Shown: piece by piece, positions 43,798 to 56,285 of the stretch
How the letters are laid out: each line of letters starts with the position of its first letter
Position numbering within the stretch: position 1 is the stretch's first letter
Assembly (NCBI RefSeq): GCF_001999285.1
Contig: NZ_MLHN01000011.1
Span: forward strand, 161,877-225,876
Origin: Rodentibacter genomosp. 1
GTDB lineage: Bacteria; Pseudomonadota; Gammaproteobacteria; Enterobacterales; Pasteurellaceae
DNA: 64,000 bases
Direction: 5' to 3'
Program-made: the position numbers and the translations under genes
Notes under the pieces: generated by a model
Seen by the model: the letters and a program-made list of their open reading frames with translations, nothing else
The model's database searches: none
What the model was told of the DNA's origin: nothing

Positions 43798-45111
43798 TCA
43801 CATTTTGAGAAATTGTTCATTTTTTTGCATTAGATTTTCAATAGCATCAATCTCTTTTGGTACGGCTGCTGTTAAGATTTTATTGCCATATTCCGTTATA
43901 AGTAAATTATCTTCAATACGCACGCCAATACCTCTATATTGCTCCGGCACCTTCGCGTCTTCGGAGATATACAACCCCGGCTCAACGGTGAGCACCATAC
44001 CGACTTCTAGGGTTCGGCAACGTTCTTCGCCATATTCCCCCACATCGTGCACATCTAAGCCCAGCCAATGCCCTAACCCGTGCATATAAAATTGGCGATA
44101 GGCTTTTTGTTCTATCAACGACTCGACATTTCCCTGTAATATGCCTAAGTCGACTAATCCTTGTACTTTAATACGGATCACTTCATCATTCACACTTTTA
44201 ATTGAATTACCCGGTACCAATAATTCTATCGCACGTTTTTGCGCTTTCAGTACTAAGTCATAAATCTCACGCTGAGCTTGAGTAAATTTGCCATTTACAG
44301 GAAACGTACGGGTGATATCACCTGCATACATCGCAAACTCACATCCTGCATCAATTAAAACTAAATCACCCTCTTTCAGTGGTTGATCATTTTCTGTGTA
44401 ATGCAAAATACAGGCATTATCCCCCCCAGCGACAATGGAATTATAAGAAGCAAAACGTGCCCCATGACGATTAAATTCATGCAAAATTTCACTTTCAATT
44501 TCATACTCAAAGCGATTAGGGCGGGTTTCTTGCATTGCTTTGATATGCGCTAATGCAGTAATTTGTCCGGCTTGTTGCATTAATCGAATTTCATTAGGGG
44601 ATTTAATCAAGCGCATTTCACTAATGATAGGACGCCAATCTAAAATTTCAGCAAAATTAACCGCACTTTCTGACAGTAATTTGTCTCCCCACAAATGAAG
44701 CTCCGGCGCATAGTAAAGTGCGGTCAGATTTTCAGTAATTTTAGGAAAAACGACATTAAAATCATCAATAGAATATGCCTCATTTATATTGAGTTTTTCA
44801 GGGGCCCATTCTACGCCTAAACGACGGCCGTTCCAAGTTTCAAGTAAAGGATCTCGCGGTCTAAGAAGAATGATTGTTTTTTCAAATTGTTCGGTCTTCA
44901 CCAATAGTAAGGCGGCATTCGGTTCATTAAAACCGGTTAAATACCAAAAGTAACTATCTTGGCGAAACGGAAAAGTACAATCATTATTACGACGTTTTTC
45001 AATTTCAGAAAACAGTAACAACGCTGAATTAGTCTGCATTTTCGCCAGCACTTTTTGACGGCGTTCTACAAATTCTTCTTGTGGCAATTCTGCCATATAC
45101 GCTAGATCCAT
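43798..45111 (-). CDS. pepP: Xaa-Pro aminopeptidase
   Basis: PepP (437 residues) removes N-terminal residues that precede proline. The M24 'pita-bread' fold shows metal ligands in VLIDAGCEFAMYAGDITRTF (Asp, Asp), MHGLGHWLGLDVHDVG (His), VLTVEPGLYI (Glu) and GVRIEDNLLIT (Glu). The N-terminal domain has EFVERRQKVLAKM. It follows ygfB by 46 bases, as in E. coli. Confidence 0.95.
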   Translation of the reverse strand: MDLAYMAELPQEEFVERRQKVLAKMQTNSALLLFSEIEKRRNNDCTFPFRQDSYFWYLTGFNEPNAALLLVKTEQFEKTIILLRPRDPLLETWNGRRLGVEWAPEKLNINEAYSIDDFNVVFPKITENLTALYYAPELHLWGDKLLSESAVNFAEILDWRPIISEMRLIKSPNEIRLMQQAGQITALAHIKAMQETRPNRFEYEIESEILHEFNRHGARFASYNSIVAGGDNACILHYTENDQPLKEGDLVLIDAGCEFAMYAGDITRTFPVNGKFTQAQREIYDLVLKAQKRAIELLVPGNSIKSVNDEVIRIKVQGLVDLGILQGNVESLIEQKAYRQFYMHGLGHWLGLDVHDVGEYGEERCRTLEVGMVLTVEPGLYISEDAKVPEQYRGIGVRIEDNLLITEYGNKILTAAVPKEIDAIENLMQKNEQFLKM

Positions 45112-45157
45112 TTTTTTATCCTTTATATGAGCCGTTTAAGGGAGTAAAGATGTTATT

Positions 45158-45706
45158 TTAGTGTAATAGTTGTTTTCCTACTGCTGACGATTGATTAAAT
45201 TGAGTATAAAACAAGGTCGCAATCGTCCGAACATATTCAACGATCTCCTCAAGCGCTTCGGCCATTTCTTCTTCATCGTCATCTTCATCATACCCCAGTT
45301 GGCAAATATCATGTAAATCATCTACAGCCTCGGCAATTTCACCTTTTTCTCGATCCAAATACGGTTGTGCTAATCCTAAGCCAAGTAAAAAATGATTTGC
45401 CCATTCAGATAAACTATCTGCACGTGCAAATACATTATCATGTTCCACTAGCCCTAACTCAAAAGAAAAGCTTTCAACATCCGCCAATGTTTTAGAAATT
45501 ATTTGATAAAGTTTAGTCACCGTTTCCAAAAGTATAGTCGGATAAGCATGATTCTCGTTGGTAAATTGGTAAACTAGCGGTTGCCAACTTTGGTCTTTGA
45601 TACCACCACAAATTAAGCCACTTAAGAAACCGTGAAGTTCTGTTGCGTTAATACCTATGCCGTTGGATTTGAGTTGCTGATTAAGTTCGGTTTGAGAAAT
45701 CGTCAT
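45158..45706 (-). CDS. ygfB: YgfB/YecA family protein (UPF0149)
   Basis: A 182-residue helical protein with the family pattern [15 protein letters not shown] and [13 protein letters not shown], and an acidic stretch [20 protein letters not shown]. Function is not established. It stands directly upstream of pepP, the conserved order in gamma-proteobacteria. Confidence 0.88.
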   Translation of the reverse strand: MTISQTELNQQLKSNGIGINATELHGFLSGLICGGIKDQSWQPLVYQFTNENHAYPTILLETVTKLYQIISKTLADVESFSFELGLVEHDNVFARADSLSEWANHFLLGLGLAQPYLDREKGEIAEAVDDLHDICQLGYDEDDDEEEMAEALEEIVEYVRTIATLFYTQFNQSSAVGKQLLH

Positions 45707-45754
45707 TATTTATTTCCTTAGTAAAAAGGCTTTTCAGTGTAAACCTTTATCAAT

Positions 45755-45791
45755 AAAAAAGCGATCGCTTTTCCAATGGAAAAACGACCGC
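45755..45791 (-). terminator. Strong terminator after groL
   Basis: On the minus strand GCGGTCGTTTTTCC pairs over 14 positions (two G-U) with GGAAAAGCGATCGC around a three-base loop, followed by six T (plus-strand A-run at 45755-45760). Confidence 0.92.
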
Positions 45792-45819
45792 CCTTTCTAT
45801 CTTGTCATAGGAGGAAAAA

Positions 45820-47484
<1,665 letters not shown>

Positions 47485-47535
47485 TTATACATCCGATTAA
47501 ATGCATCTTAGGTGAGATTCCCACCCTACACTAAA

Positions 47536-47826
47536 TTATTCGACAATCGCTAAAATATCACTTTCAGAAATGATTAAGACTTCTTCCCCATCGATTTTTT
47601 CACTTTTTGCACCATAACCCTCATTGAAAATGATAGTGTCACCTACTTTTACATCTAAAGGCTGAACGGTACCATTCTCTAAAATGCGACCTTTCCCCAC
47701 CGCCAACACTTTTGCACGAGTCGATTTTGTTGCAGCAGAACCGGTTAACACAATACCGCCTGCGGATAAGGTTTCCACTTCTTCACGTTTGATAATGACA
47801 CGATCATGTAATGGACGAATATTCAT
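47536..47826 (-). CDS. groS: Co-chaperonin GroES
   Basis: GroES (96 residues) forms the lid of the GroEL chamber. It begins [19 protein letters not shown] with the mobile loop [20 protein letters not shown], and has [18 protein letters not shown] near the end. A sigma-32-type promoter precedes it. Confidence 0.98.
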   Translation of the reverse strand: MNIRPLHDRVIIKREEVETLSAGGIVLTGSAATKSTRAKVLAVGKGRILENGTVQPLDVKVGDTIIFNEGYGAKSEKIDGEEVLIISESDILAIVE

Positions 47827-47862
47827 TGTTAATTTCCTTCTAAAGTTTGAAATGCGTTTACT

Positions 47863-47894
47863 ATAATAGGGTGCAAAATCGTCCTTTCAAGGGG
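47863..47894 (-). promoter_or_regulatory. Sigma-32 (heat-shock) promoter of groESL
   Basis: Read on the minus strand: CCCCTTGAA (-35), 14 bases, then CCCTATTAT (-10). This matches the sigma-32 consensus CTTGAA-N13-15-CCCCATnT closely. Confidence 0.82.
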
Positions 47895-47967
47895 AAAATA
47901 AAAAAATTTGCCCTAAAAAAACTAATGCGAAAAATGAAAATATGTCGTGATACCACATTTTAAAAAT

Positions 47968-47981
47968 GTGATCTTTATCAA
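47968..47981 (+). promoter_or_regulatory. FNR/CRP-type site upstream of aspA
   Basis: GTGATCTTTATCAA matches the FNR consensus TTGATnnnnATCAA at nine of ten positions. Overlapping bases TGTGATCTTTATCAAT also resemble a CRP site. Its centre is about 40-41 bases before the predicted aspA start, the usual place for class II activation. Confidence 0.65.
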
Positions 47982-48002
47982 TCTTTTTATTGCAGAAATT
48001 CC

Positions 48003-48008
48003 TATAAT
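48003..48008 (+). promoter_or_regulatory. -10 box of aspA
   Basis: A perfect TATAAT at 48003-48008 puts the transcript start at about 48015. No good -35 is present, as expected for an activator-dependent promoter. Confidence 0.65.
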
Positions 48009-48044
48009 GAGCACAAATTAACTAACCAATATAGGTGGATTAAC

Positions 48045-49463
48045 ATGGCTCAATTTAGAACAGAGGTCGATTTACTTGGTGAACGCGAAGTCCCTGCAGA
48101 GGCTTACTGGGGCATTCATACACTAAGAGCGGTTGAAAATTTTAATATTTCAAATATCACTATTTCTGATGTACCGGAATTTGTACGTGGGATGGTGATG
48201 GTTAAAAAAGCGACGGCCCTCGCTAATGGTGAATTAGGTGCAATTCCAACAAACATTGCAAAAGCCATTGTGGAGGCCTGTGATGAAATTCTGACAACAG
48301 GAAAGTGCTTAGATCAATTCCCATCGGATGTTTACCAAGGCGGAGCGGGGACATCGGTGAATATGAATACCAATGAAGTTGTGGCAAATCTTGCACTGGA
48401 AAAAATAGGTCACCAAAAAGGTGATTACCATATCATCAACCCAATGGATCACGTCAATGCCAGCCAATCGACTAACGATGCCTACCCAACCGGATTCCGT
48501 ATCGCTGTTTATAACAGTATTTTGAAACTTGTCGATAAAATTCAATACTTACAAGAAGGTTTTGAAAATAAAGCAAAAGAGTTTAGTAACGTATTAAAAA
48601 TGGGGCGTACTCAATTGCAAGATGCTGTACCAATGACCGTTGGGCAAGAATTTAAAGCCTTTGCCGTATTGCTTGAGGAAGAAGTACGCAATTTAAAACG
48701 AACCGGAGAATTGTTGTTAGAAGTGAATCTCGGAGCAACGGCTATCGGAACGGGATTAAATACGCCACAAGGTTATACCGAATTAGTCGTCAAGCACTTG
48801 GCAAACGTAACGGGCTTACCTTGCATACCAGCAGAAAACCTCATTGAAGCCACCTCCGATTGTGGTGCTTATGTCATGGTACACGGTGCATTAAAACGTA
48901 CTGCCGTGAAACTTTCTAAAGTATGCAATGACTTACGTTTACTTTCTTCCGGTCCTCGTGCGGGCTTAAAAGAAATCAATCTACCGGAATTGCAAGCCGG
49001 CTCTTCTATTATGCCGGCTAAAGTGAATCCGGTGATCCCTGAAGTAGTCAACCAAGTCTGCTTTAAAGTGATTGGCAATGACACCACTGTCACCTTTGCA
49101 TCTGAAGCCGGTCAATTACAATTGAATGTGATGGAGCCAGTAATTGGTCAAGCCATGTTTGAATCTATCGACATACTAACCAATGCCTGTGTGAACTTGC
49201 GTGATAAATGCGTGGACGGCATAACGGTAAACAAAGAAATTTGTGAAAACTATGTATTCAACTCAATCGGTATCGTAACTTACCTAAATCCATTCATCGG
49301 GCACCACAATGGTGACTTAGTAGGTAAAATCTGTGCCGAAACCGGTAAAGGTGTACGTGAAGTTGTGTTAGAGAAAGGATTATTAACGGCGGAACAATTA
49401 GACGATATTCTTTCCGTTGAAAACCTAATGAACCCGACTTACAAAGCGAAATTGAATAAATAG
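48045..49463 (+). CDS. aspA: Aspartate ammonia-lyase
   Basis: AspA (472 residues) splits aspartate to fumarate and ammonia, feeding anaerobic fumarate respiration. It has [19 protein letters not shown], the SS-loop signature [15 protein letters not shown] with the catalytic Ser, and [17 protein letters not shown]. It starts after TAGGTGG. It is divergent from groESL. Confidence 0.98.
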   Translation: MAQFRTEVDLLGEREVPAEAYWGIHTLRAVENFNISNITISDVPEFVRGMVMVKKATALANGELGAIPTNIAKAIVEACDEILTTGKCLDQFPSDVYQGGAGTSVNMNTNEVVANLALEKIGHQKGDYHIINPMDHVNASQSTNDAYPTGFRIAVYNSILKLVDKIQYLQEGFENKAKEFSNVLKMGRTQLQDAVPMTVGQEFKAFAVLLEEEVRNLKRTGELLLEVNLGATAIGTGLNTPQGYTELVVKHLANVTGLPCIPAENLIEATSDCGAYVMVHGALKRTAVKLSKVCNDLRLLSSGPRAGLKEINLPELQAGSSIMPAKVNPVIPEVVNQVCFKVIGNDTTVTFASEAGQLQLNVMEPVIGQAMFESIDILTNACVNLRDKCVDGITVNKEICENYVFNSIGIVTYLNPFIGHHNGDLVGKICAETGKGVREVVLEKGLLTAEQLDDILSVENLMNPTYKAKLNK

Positions 49464-49481
49464 TTTCATAGAATGATAAAT

Positions 49482-49522
49482 AAAGTGCGGTTAAAATTCT
49501 TAACGGATTTTAACCGCACTTT
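49482..49522. terminator. USS-pair terminator after aspA
   Basis: AAAGTGCGGTTAAAAT (49482-49497) pairs perfectly with ATTTTAACCGCACTTT (49507-49522), then TTTT. The following 150 bases are A/T-rich with no gene seen. Confidence 0.88.
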
Positions 49523-49677
49523 TTTATTCTTTTCAACATTAACCCCATATGAGCTGATGAAAATCCCGATTATCTGATGTTTAGAGCAATACAAGAATTT
49601 TTTAGAATGAATATTTTATTATTTAATTACAATTTATCTATTCAAGTTGGAACTTTGATAAAAAATAGACAAAAGAA

Positions 49678-49703
49678 AACCGCACTTCAATAAAAGTGCG
49701 GTT
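49678..49703 (-). terminator. USS-pair terminator after rplA
   Basis: AACCGCACTT (49678-49687) pairs with AAGTGCGGTT (49694-49703). On the minus strand it is followed by TTCTTTTG, ending the rplKA transcript. Confidence 0.8.
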
Positions 49704-49728
49704 AAATTTTTCAGAGTGTTAGTCACAA

Positions 49729-50418
49729 TTATAGTGATGCTTGGTCAACTGCGACACCTGCACCCATAGTGGTAGAGATGCTGACTTTCTTAATGAAGAT
49801 ACCTTTTGCTGTGCTTGGTTTTGCTTTTGTTAAAGCTGCCAATAATGCTTGAAGGTTTTCTTTTAATTGTTCTTCAGAGAAGTTTGCTTTACCAATGGTG
49901 GTGTGGATGATACCGTTTTTATCGTTACGATAACGGATCTGACCAGATTTCGCATTTTTTACCGCTTCAGCAACATTTGGTGTTACAGTACCGACTTTAG
50001 GGTTTGGCATTAAACCACGTGGACCTAATACTTGACCTAATTGACCTACAACACGCATTGCATCAGGAGAAGCGATAACCACATCAAAGTTCATTTCACC
50101 TTTCTTGATTTGCTCTGCTAAATCTTCCATACCCACTAAGTCAGCACCCGCTGCTTTTGCCGCATCTGCGTTTGCGCCTTGAGTGAATACAGCTACGCGA
50201 ACTTCACGACCTGTACCATGTGGTAACACGGTTGCACCACGCACGTTTTGATCAGACTTACGAGGATCAATACCTAAGTTTACTGCAACATCAACGCTTT
50301 CAACAAATTTAGCGGTTGCGAATTGTTTTAATAACGCAATTGCTTCGTTGATTTCATATGCTTTAGTAGAATCTACGCCAGCTTTGATTGCTTTCATCTT
50401 TTTAGTCAATTTAGCCAT
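49729..50418 (-). CDS. rplA: 50S ribosomal protein L1
   Basis: L1 (229 residues) moves with the E-site tRNA and represses its own operon by binding the mRNA leader. It has [20 protein letters not shown] and [20 protein letters not shown]. It lies four bases after rplK; a terminator follows, so rplJL-rpoBC are not part of this unit. Confidence 0.98.
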   Translation of the reverse strand: MAKLTKKMKAIKAGVDSTKAYEINEAIALLKQFATAKFVESVDVAVNLGIDPRKSDQNVRGATVLPHGTGREVRVAVFTQGANADAAKAAGADLVGMEDLAEQIKKGEMNFDVVIASPDAMRVVGQLGQVLGPRGLMPNPKVGTVTPNVAEAVKNAKSGQIRYRNDKNGIIHTTIGKANFSEEQLKENLQALLAALTKAKPSTAKGIFIKKVSISTTMGAGVAVDQASL

Positions 50419-50422
50419 CGTA

Positions 50423-50851
50423 TTATTCCTCCACCACTAAGCCCATAGAACGAGCAGTACCAGCGATTGATTTCATTTTGGTTTCAATAGTCGCACCAGT
50501 CATATCTGCTGCTTTAGTTTCAGCAATTTGACGGATTTGATCTAAAGTTACTTTACCCACTTTATCTTTGTTCGGCTTACCAGAACCAGATTTGATGCCT
50601 GCTGCTTTTTTCAATAATACGGCAGCCGGTGGAGTTTTAGTAATAAAGGTAAATGAACGGTCAGCATAGACAGTGATAACAACAGGAATCGGTAAACCTT
50701 TTTCTAAGCTCTCAGTACGAGCATTAAATGCTTTACAGAATTCCATAATGTTTACACCCTGTTGACCTAATGCCGGACCAACCGGTGGTGATGGGTTTGC
50801 CATACCCGCTGCAACTTGCAACTTAACGTAGGCTTGGACTTTTTTTGCCAT
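50423..50851 (-). CDS. rplK: 50S ribosomal protein L11
   Basis: L11 (142 residues) in the GTPase-associated centre and needed for RelA activation. It starts [20 protein letters not shown] with [22 protein letters not shown]. It is the substrate of PrmA (gene at 5.1 kb). Confidence 0.98.
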   Translation of the reverse strand: MAKKVQAYVKLQVAAGMANPSPPVGPALGQQGVNIMEFCKAFNARTESLEKGLPIPVVITVYADRSFTFITKTPPAAVLLKKAAGIKSGSGKPNKDKVGKVTLDQIRQIAETKAADMTGATIETKMKSIAGTARSMGLVVEE

Positions 50852-50977
50852 TTTAGTTTTCCTCTAATTGGGTCATAGCGCTATAAATAGCTCCCCCGAT
50901 GATTTCGACACTGTTCATAAAAGATACTGTGCCACACAAAAATATAAGCCGATAAACGGCTTACAAACAGGTTGCGG

Positions 50978-51006
50978 ATTATATAAAAAGGGCGATTGCT
51001 TTTCAA
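50978..51006 (-). promoter_or_regulatory. rplKA promoter
   Basis: On the minus strand TTGAAA (plus 51001-51006) and TATAAT (plus 50978-50983) are exactly 17 bp apart. The leader of about 120 bases includes a TAAGCCG/CGGCTTA hairpin at 50945-50963 and would hold the L1 autoregulation site. Confidence 0.8.
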
Positions 51007-51044
51007 GCAATTCAAATAAAAACATAGGAAAATTGCTAAAAAAC

Positions 51045-51073
51045 AACCGCACTTTAAGAATAAAAATGCGGTT
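51045..51073 (-). terminator. USS-like terminator after nusG
   Basis: On the minus strand AACCGCATTTTT pairs, with one mismatch, with AAAGTGCGGTT, followed by GTTTTTT. It separates secE-nusG from rplKA. Confidence 0.75.
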
Positions 51074-51102
51074 ATAGTTCAATATAATTGGAAAAATTGA
51101 GA

Positions 51103-51660
51103 TTAGAGCGTTTTTTCCACTTGACCAAATTCCAATTCAACCGGTGTTGCACGACCAAAGATGGAAACAGATACTTTCAATCGACCTTTTTCATAATCGA
51201 CTTCTTCTACCGTGCCATTGAAATCAGCAAATGGTCCTTCAGTAACTCGAACCTCCTCACCTGGGTGATATTCGTTACGGTGGCGAGGTTTATCCGCGGT
51301 TTGCTCTAAGCGGTTTAAAATAATATCTGCCTCACGTTTAGAGATCGGAGCGGGTTTGTCTGGCGTTCCACCAATAAAGCCCATTACGCGTGGGACACTT
51401 TTCACTAAGTGCCACGTATCATCATTCATTTCCATTTCAACAAGCACATAGCCAGGAAAGAATTTACGTTCACTTTTGCGACGTTTGCCCGCAACATTTT
51501 CCACAACTTCTTCAGTAGGCACTAATACTTCACCAAACTGATCTTCCATTTGGTGCTGTTTAATATATTCACGCAAAGTCAATGCAACACGGCTTTCAAA
51601 ACCGGAAAACGCTTGTAGTACATACCAACGTTTTTTTGATACTGTTGTTTCTTCCGTCAT
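51103..51660 (-). CDS. nusG: Transcription termination/antitermination protein NusG
   Basis: NusG (185 residues) links RNA polymerase with Rho or with S10 of the leading ribosome. It has the NGN domain ([32 protein letters not shown]) and the KOW motif [21 protein letters not shown]. It follows secE by one base. Confidence 0.98.
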   Translation of the reverse strand: MTEETTVSKKRWYVLQAFSGFESRVALTLREYIKQHQMEDQFGEVLVPTEEVVENVAGKRRKSERKFFPGYVLVEMEMNDDTWHLVKSVPRVMGFIGGTPDKPAPISKREADIILNRLEQTADKPRHRNEYHPGEEVRVTEGPFADFNGTVEEVDYEKGRLKVSVSIFGRATPVELEFGQVEKTL

Positions 51661-51661
51661 T

Positions 51662-52075
51662 TTAGAATCTCAAATCGGTTAAGAAGTTAATAATTGATAC
51701 GATGATAGAGTCTGTCGCCCAGAAAAACAATGAGGCCACGACAGTCACCCCCATGACAATTAACGTTGTTTGACGCGTTTCTGAACGAGTCGGCCATACC
51801 ACTTTACGCGCTTCATTTTTTGCTTCTTTAAAGAAATGACGCGCTTTTGTACCCTGATTCGTGATCGCAGCAAAAACAAATGCTAAGACAAGCACAATCG
51901 CCATACCAATCACCCGAACGGGCGCTGAATAAACTTTTTGGAAATAAACATTACCAATCGCCGCGGCGGCGAAGAAAACAGCCACTAAGACCCAAAGCAA
52001 TGTGTTTAGACCTTTTGATTTATCTTCCATCGGCTCTTCTGTTTTTTTCTTTTTATCAACAATTTCAGTTGCCAT
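51662..52075 (-). CDS. secE: Protein translocase subunit SecE
   Basis: SecE (137 residues) clamps SecY in the translocon. It has the three-helix form of gamma-proteobacteria: helices near residues 26-45, 54-71 and 105-128, with the conserved cytosolic part [20 protein letters not shown]. Confidence 0.96.
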   Translation of the reverse strand: MATEIVDKKKKTEEPMEDKSKGLNTLLWVLVAVFFAAAAIGNVYFQKVYSAPVRVIGMAIVLVLAFVFAAITNQGTKARHFFKEAKNEARKVVWPTRSETRQTTLIVMGVTVVASLFFWATDSIIVSIINFLTDLRF

Positions 52076-52217
52076 AATTGAATCCGTTTAAAAAGAGGGG
52101 GTTAAGAATGAATTAGTAACGTGCGATTGTAGCATTTTCTTTTTAGATTGCCTATTGAAAAATAAAGAACATCAAAATAATGAAAAAATCAACCGCACTT
52201 TCTTACTTAAATAAACC

Positions 52218-53462
52218 TTAAGAATGATAAACCAATTTCGGTGCCTGATCTTCAAGCACACTAGCTTCATCAACAACCACTTTTTCAAGGTTCTCAATAG
52301 AAGGCAAATCATACATCGTATCAAGTAATAAGGTTTCAACAATTGAACGTAAACCTCGAGCACCGGTTTTACGCTCAAGTGCTTTTTTAGCCATAGCATT
52401 CAATGCTTCAGGGGTAAACTCTAATTCCACCTTTTCTAAACCAAACAATGCTTGGAACTGCTTGATTAATGCATTTTTAGGCTGTGTAAGAATTTGTACC
52501 AATGCCTCTTCATCTAATTCACTTAGGGGGGCAATCACCGGTAAACGTCCAATAAATTCAGGAATTAATCCAAATTTCATTAAATCGTCCGGCTCCACTT
52601 GACGGAATAATTCAGACAAAACTTGATCTTCTGCCTCTTTCTCCACTTTTGCATCAAAACCAATACTTGTTGCAGTTTGAGTACGCTTAGAAATAATTTT
52701 GTCTAATCCTGCAAATGCCCCACCACAAATAAACAAAATCTTTGACGTATCCACTTTCAACATTTCTTGTTGAGGATGTTTACGCCCCCCTTGTGGAGGT
52801 ACTGATGCTATCGTTCCTTCAATCAGTTTTAATAACGCTTGCTGTACGCCTTCACCCGACACATCACGCGTAATTGACGCACCTTCTGATTTACGGCTAA
52901 TTTTATCAATCTCATCAATATAAATGATACCTTGCTCTGCTTTTTCAGTATCGTAATCACAATTTTGTAGCAGTTTTTGGAGCACATTTTCAACATCCTC
53001 TCCAACATAACCCGCCTCGGTCAAAGTGGTGGCATCAGCCATCGCAAAAGGCACATTCAATTGACGAGCCAAAGTTTGCGCAAGCAGTGTTTTACCACTC
53101 CCTGTCGGCCCAATCAGTAAAATATTACTTTTACCTAACTCTACTTCATTATTTTCATGATTGGAGCGTAAGCGTTTATAGTGATTATACACCGCCACAG
53201 AAAGCACTTTCTTCGCATAATCCTGACCAATCACATAATCGTCTAAATGCGCACGAATTTCATGAGGTGTCGGCAGCTTGATCTCATTTTCAACCACATT
53301 TTCGCTCCCCTCTTCATTATTGTCTTCCAACATTGAATGACAGAGCTCAATGCACTCGTTACAGATGTAGCCCTCTGTTCCGGCAATCAATTTATCAACT
53401 TCGCTTTTTTCTTTGCCACAAAAAGAGCAATGTAAATCTTTATGTTCTGTTGTCATCTTCAA
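52218..53462 (-). CDS. clpX: ATP-dependent Clp protease ATP-binding subunit ClpX
   Basis: AAA+ unfoldase (414 residues) that feeds proteins into ClpP. The N-terminal zinc finger ([11 protein letters not shown] and CNECIELCH) is followed by Walker [17 protein letters not shown], Walker [11 protein letters not shown], the RKH-type loop and sensor 2 [10 protein letters not shown]. It begins three bases after clpP. Confidence 0.97.
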   Translation of the reverse strand: MKMTTEHKDLHCSFCGKEKSEVDKLIAGTEGYICNECIELCHSMLEDNNEEGSENVVENEIKLPTPHEIRAHLDDYVIGQDYAKKVLSVAVYNHYKRLRSNHENNEVELGKSNILLIGPTGSGKTLLAQTLARQLNVPFAMADATTLTEAGYVGEDVENVLQKLLQNCDYDTEKAEQGIIYIDEIDKISRKSEGASITRDVSGEGVQQALLKLIEGTIASVPPQGGRKHPQQEMLKVDTSKILFICGGAFAGLDKIISKRTQTATSIGFDAKVEKEAEDQVLSELFRQVEPDDLMKFGLIPEFIGRLPVIAPLSELDEEALVQILTQPKNALIKQFQALFGLEKVELEFTPEALNAMAKKALERKTGARGLRSIVETLLLDTMYDLPSIENLEKVVVDEASVLEDQAPKLVYHS

Positions 53463-53465
53463 TCC

Positions 53466-54047
53466 TTAACGTTTAATCAACACCTCATCCACTAAGCCAT
53501 AGGCTTTGGCTTCCTCAGCAGACATAAAATTATCACGATCCGTGTCTCGTTCAATTCGTTCAATACTTTGTCCTGTATGAAATGCTAGACGATCATTTAA
53601 GGTATGTTTAATTTTCAAAATTTCTTGTGCGTGAATCTGAATATCCGATGCCTGACCACGATATCCACCTAGAGGCTGATGAATCATCACTCGTGAATTC
53701 GGCAAAGCCGCCCGTTTACCGGCCGTTCCTCCGGCTAATAAGAAAGCGCCCATAGAACACGCCTGACCGATACAAAGTGTACGTATATCTGATTTAACAA
53801 ATTGCATCGTATCATAAATTGCCATTCCGGCAGTTACAGAGCCTCCCGGGGAATTAATATAAATATTGATGTCCTTTGTCGGATCTTCCGACTCTAAAAA
53901 CAATAACTGGGCAACGATTAAATTTGCCATGCGATCTTCCACTTCACCTGTTAAAAAAATCACACGCTCTTTTAATAAACGGGAATAAATATCGTAAGAA
54001 CGCTCTCCACGTGAAGTTTGTTCTACGACCATAGGAACTAATGCCAT
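53466..54047 (-). CDS. clpP: ATP-dependent Clp protease proteolytic subunit ClpP
   Basis: Serine protease (193 residues) forming a double heptamer. Catalytic Ser in [14 protein letters not shown], His in [10 protein letters not shown] and Asp in the later [10 protein letters not shown] region. It is coupled with clpX and lies downstream of tig. Confidence 0.98.
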   Translation of the reverse strand: MALVPMVVEQTSRGERSYDIYSRLLKERVIFLTGEVEDRMANLIVAQLLFLESEDPTKDINIYINSPGGSVTAGMAIYDTMQFVKSDIRTLCIGQACSMGAFLLAGGTAGKRAALPNSRVMIHQPLGGYRGQASDIQIHAQEILKIKHTLNDRLAFHTGQSIERIERDTDRDNFMSAEEAKAYGLVDEVLIKR

Positions 54048-54106
54048 TTTCTCACCTATTATTATGTCTAAAAATTCTGAATATTCTACCTGAAACCGCT
54101 ACAAAT

Positions 54107-54147
54107 AAAAATGCGGCCGTTCTTCTAAAAATAACGACCGCACTTTT
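54107..54147 (-). terminator. USS-like terminator after tig
   Basis: On the minus strand TGCGGTCGTT pairs with AACGGCCGCA (one G-U) and is followed by TTTTTA. It separates tig from clpP, which therefore needs its own promoter or readthrough. Confidence 0.75.
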
Positions 54148-54160
54148 TAATCAATGAAAA

Positions 54161-55459
54161 TTAAGCTTGTGGATTCATAATTTCATCAAATGAAGATGCT
54201 TTTTCGGTCACTTGTGCTTTTGCAAGAACCGCATCAACGGCTTGTTCTTCTAACACAACATTGCGAATATTATTCATTAACTCTTCATTTTTGCTGTAAT
54301 ATTCAACCACTTCAGCCGGTTGTTCATACGCGGAAGCAATATCTGCAACCATTGCTTTAGCACGTTCCTCATCTGCTTTCAATTCATTTGATTTGATCAC
54401 TTCTGAGAATAATAAACCGACTTGAACACGACGTTTTGCATCCGCTTCAAATAATTCACGAGGTAATTGTGCGGCCTGTTGTGCATTTCCCCCAAAACGT
54501 TGCGCTGCTTGGTTACGTAACACGTTAATTTCTTCTTCAACAGCGGAAGACGGTACGTCAATCGGATTTTGTTCAATTAAACCGTTGATAACTTGTTGTT
54601 TCACGCGAGAAACTAAGGCATTTTTCAATTCACGTTCCATATTTTTACGGATTTCTGCGCGTAAATCTTCAACTGTTTTGGTATTAGGACCAAATTTAGC
54701 CACAAATTCATCGGTTAACTCAGGCAGTACAATGTTTTCAACTTTTTTCAGAGTAATGGCGAATTTAGCCGCTTTACCTTTCAAATTCTCCGCGTGATAT
54801 TCCGCCGGGAAAGTCACATCAATATCAAATTGCTCACCAGCTTTATGACCTACGATACCCTCTTCAAAGCCCGGGATCATACGACCTTGTCCCATGAATA
54901 AAACGAAATCGGAGGCTTTTCCGCCCTCAAACTCTTCGCCATCAATAGAACCGATAAAATCAATTGTTACACGATCATCTACTTTTGCCACATCTTGGCT
55001 TTCCGCCCAAGTTGCTTGCTGTTTACGTAACACATCGACCATTTTATCAATGTCTGCATCTTTAATTTCAACGGTTGGTTTTTCAACTTTGATATTTTCT
55101 AAACCTTGTAATTGCACTTCAGGATACACTTCAAAAGTAGCGTTAAATACCAAATCTTTGCCTTGTTCAAAGGTTTCGATTGCAAAAGTCGGACGACCTG
55201 CAATATTAATTTTCTCTGCAATCACCGCATCAAAGAAATAGCGTGGTAATAAATCGTTTAATACATCTTGACGAATTGATGCGCCAAAACGTTGTTCAAT
55301 AATGTGTGCAGGCACTTTACCTTTACGGAATCCATCCACACGCACATTTTTTGCCGCACGTTTAAATTCTTCACGTGTTGCCTTTTCAACAGTTTCCGCA
55401 GGAACGGTGATAGCCACACGGCGCTCTAAACCTTGGGTTGTTTCAATATTTAATGACAT
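54161..55459 (-). CDS. tig: Trigger factor
   Basis: Ribosome-bound chaperone and prolyl isomerase (432 residues). It starts [20 protein letters not shown] at 55459 after GAGGTTACAA, and has the ribosome-binding signature GFRKGKVP, the FKBP domain ([35 protein letters not shown]) and a helical C-terminal domain. A longer frame upstream to 55507 is rejected. Confidence 0.97.
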   Translation of the reverse strand: MSLNIETTQGLERRVAITVPAETVEKATREEFKRAAKNVRVDGFRKGKVPAHIIEQRFGASIRQDVLNDLLPRYFFDAVIAEKINIAGRPTFAIETFEQGKDLVFNATFEVYPEVQLQGLENIKVEKPTVEIKDADIDKMVDVLRKQQATWAESQDVAKVDDRVTIDFIGSIDGEEFEGGKASDFVLFMGQGRMIPGFEEGIVGHKAGEQFDIDVTFPAEYHAENLKGKAAKFAITLKKVENIVLPELTDEFVAKFGPNTKTVEDLRAEIRKNMERELKNALVSRVKQQVINGLIEQNPIDVPSSAVEEEINVLRNQAAQRFGGNAQQAAQLPRELFEADAKRRVQVGLLFSEVIKSNELKADEERAKAMVADIASAYEQPAEVVEYYSKNEELMNNIRNVVLEEQAVDAVLAKAQVTEKASSFDEIMNPQA

Positions 55460-55637
55460 TTGTAACCTCAATTTATTTTTGCGCTCGGCCAAACTCTCAC
55501 CGAACACGTTGTTAAAAAATAATAGCGATAAAAAACTGGCGAATTATAACGAAATAAAATCAACCAGTCGATAGAAAGTCAATAAACCGCCTCAAATCCA
55601 TCCCATTTTGACGAATTTATCAACAATTTTTAGCAAT

Positions 55638-55670
55638 AAAAAAGTGCGGTGGAAACTGACCGCACTTTTA
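55638..55670 (-). terminator. USS-pair terminator after the LysM gene
   Basis: AAAAAGTGCGGT (to 55650) pairs with ACCGCACTTTT (from 55659) around an eight-base loop, just past the stop of the LysM gene; on the minus strand the stem runs into TTTTTATTG. Confidence 0.8.
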
Positions 55671-55675
55671 AGTTC

Positions 55676-56116
55676 TTATAAATCTTTCGGCAAGCGAATT
55701 TTTTGCCCTGGGAAAATTTTATCCGCGTCTTTAATCACCTCTTTATTGGCTTCAACAATCGCGGTGTATTTTGCCCCGTTACCATAAGTTTTTTCTGCAA
55801 TTTTCCAAAGGGTATCACCTTTTTGAATCACATAGAAAGTATCGTCAGAAGCTAAAGTTTCACCACTACTGATGGTAGCATCGCTGGTAACGGAAGTAAT
55901 ACCTTGAATGTTTCCCGCCATTAACACCGCTTTTTCCAAAGCTGCCGCAGTAGAAGCGACACCTTGAATATTTGCCACCCCATTTTCAACGGTAACGGAA
56001 AGATTTTCTACACCGGGATTATCTTCTGCAATGTGCTGTGTCACCGCTTTCGATGCTTCTTCCTCTTTAGAAAAAAGTTTTCTGCCAATATCGCCAACAA
56101 AATCAAATAAGCCCAT
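55676..56116 (-). CDS. BON and LysM domain protein (Kbp/YgaU type)
   Basis: A 146-residue protein without signal peptide. A BON domain (residues about 24-80: VENLSVTVENGVANIQGVAS) is followed by a LysM domain (about 93-143: DTFYVIQKGDTLWKIAEKTY to IFPGQKIRLP). The E. coli homologue Kbp/YgaU binds potassium. It has its own terminator and is divergent from ypfJ. Confidence 0.88.
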   Translation of the reverse strand: MGLFDFVGDIGRKLFSKEEEASKAVTQHIAEDNPGVENLSVTVENGVANIQGVASTAAALEKAVLMAGNIQGITSVTSDATISSGETLASDDTFYVIQKGDTLWKIAEKTYGNGAKYTAIVEANKEVIKDADKIFPGQKIRLPKDL

Positions 56117-56285
56117 GTTTTACTCCTTTTCAGTTGTGAATTTCGCCCCTTACGATACTGAAAAATGATGAGGAAGTCCATAAAACACTGCGTAAATACT
56201 TGTAAATCTTTCAGCAAAAAGGCTTTAAAGCTGACCGCACTTTGGTAGAATGCACTCATTTTTAATCATAGGTAAAGAGGCGATT

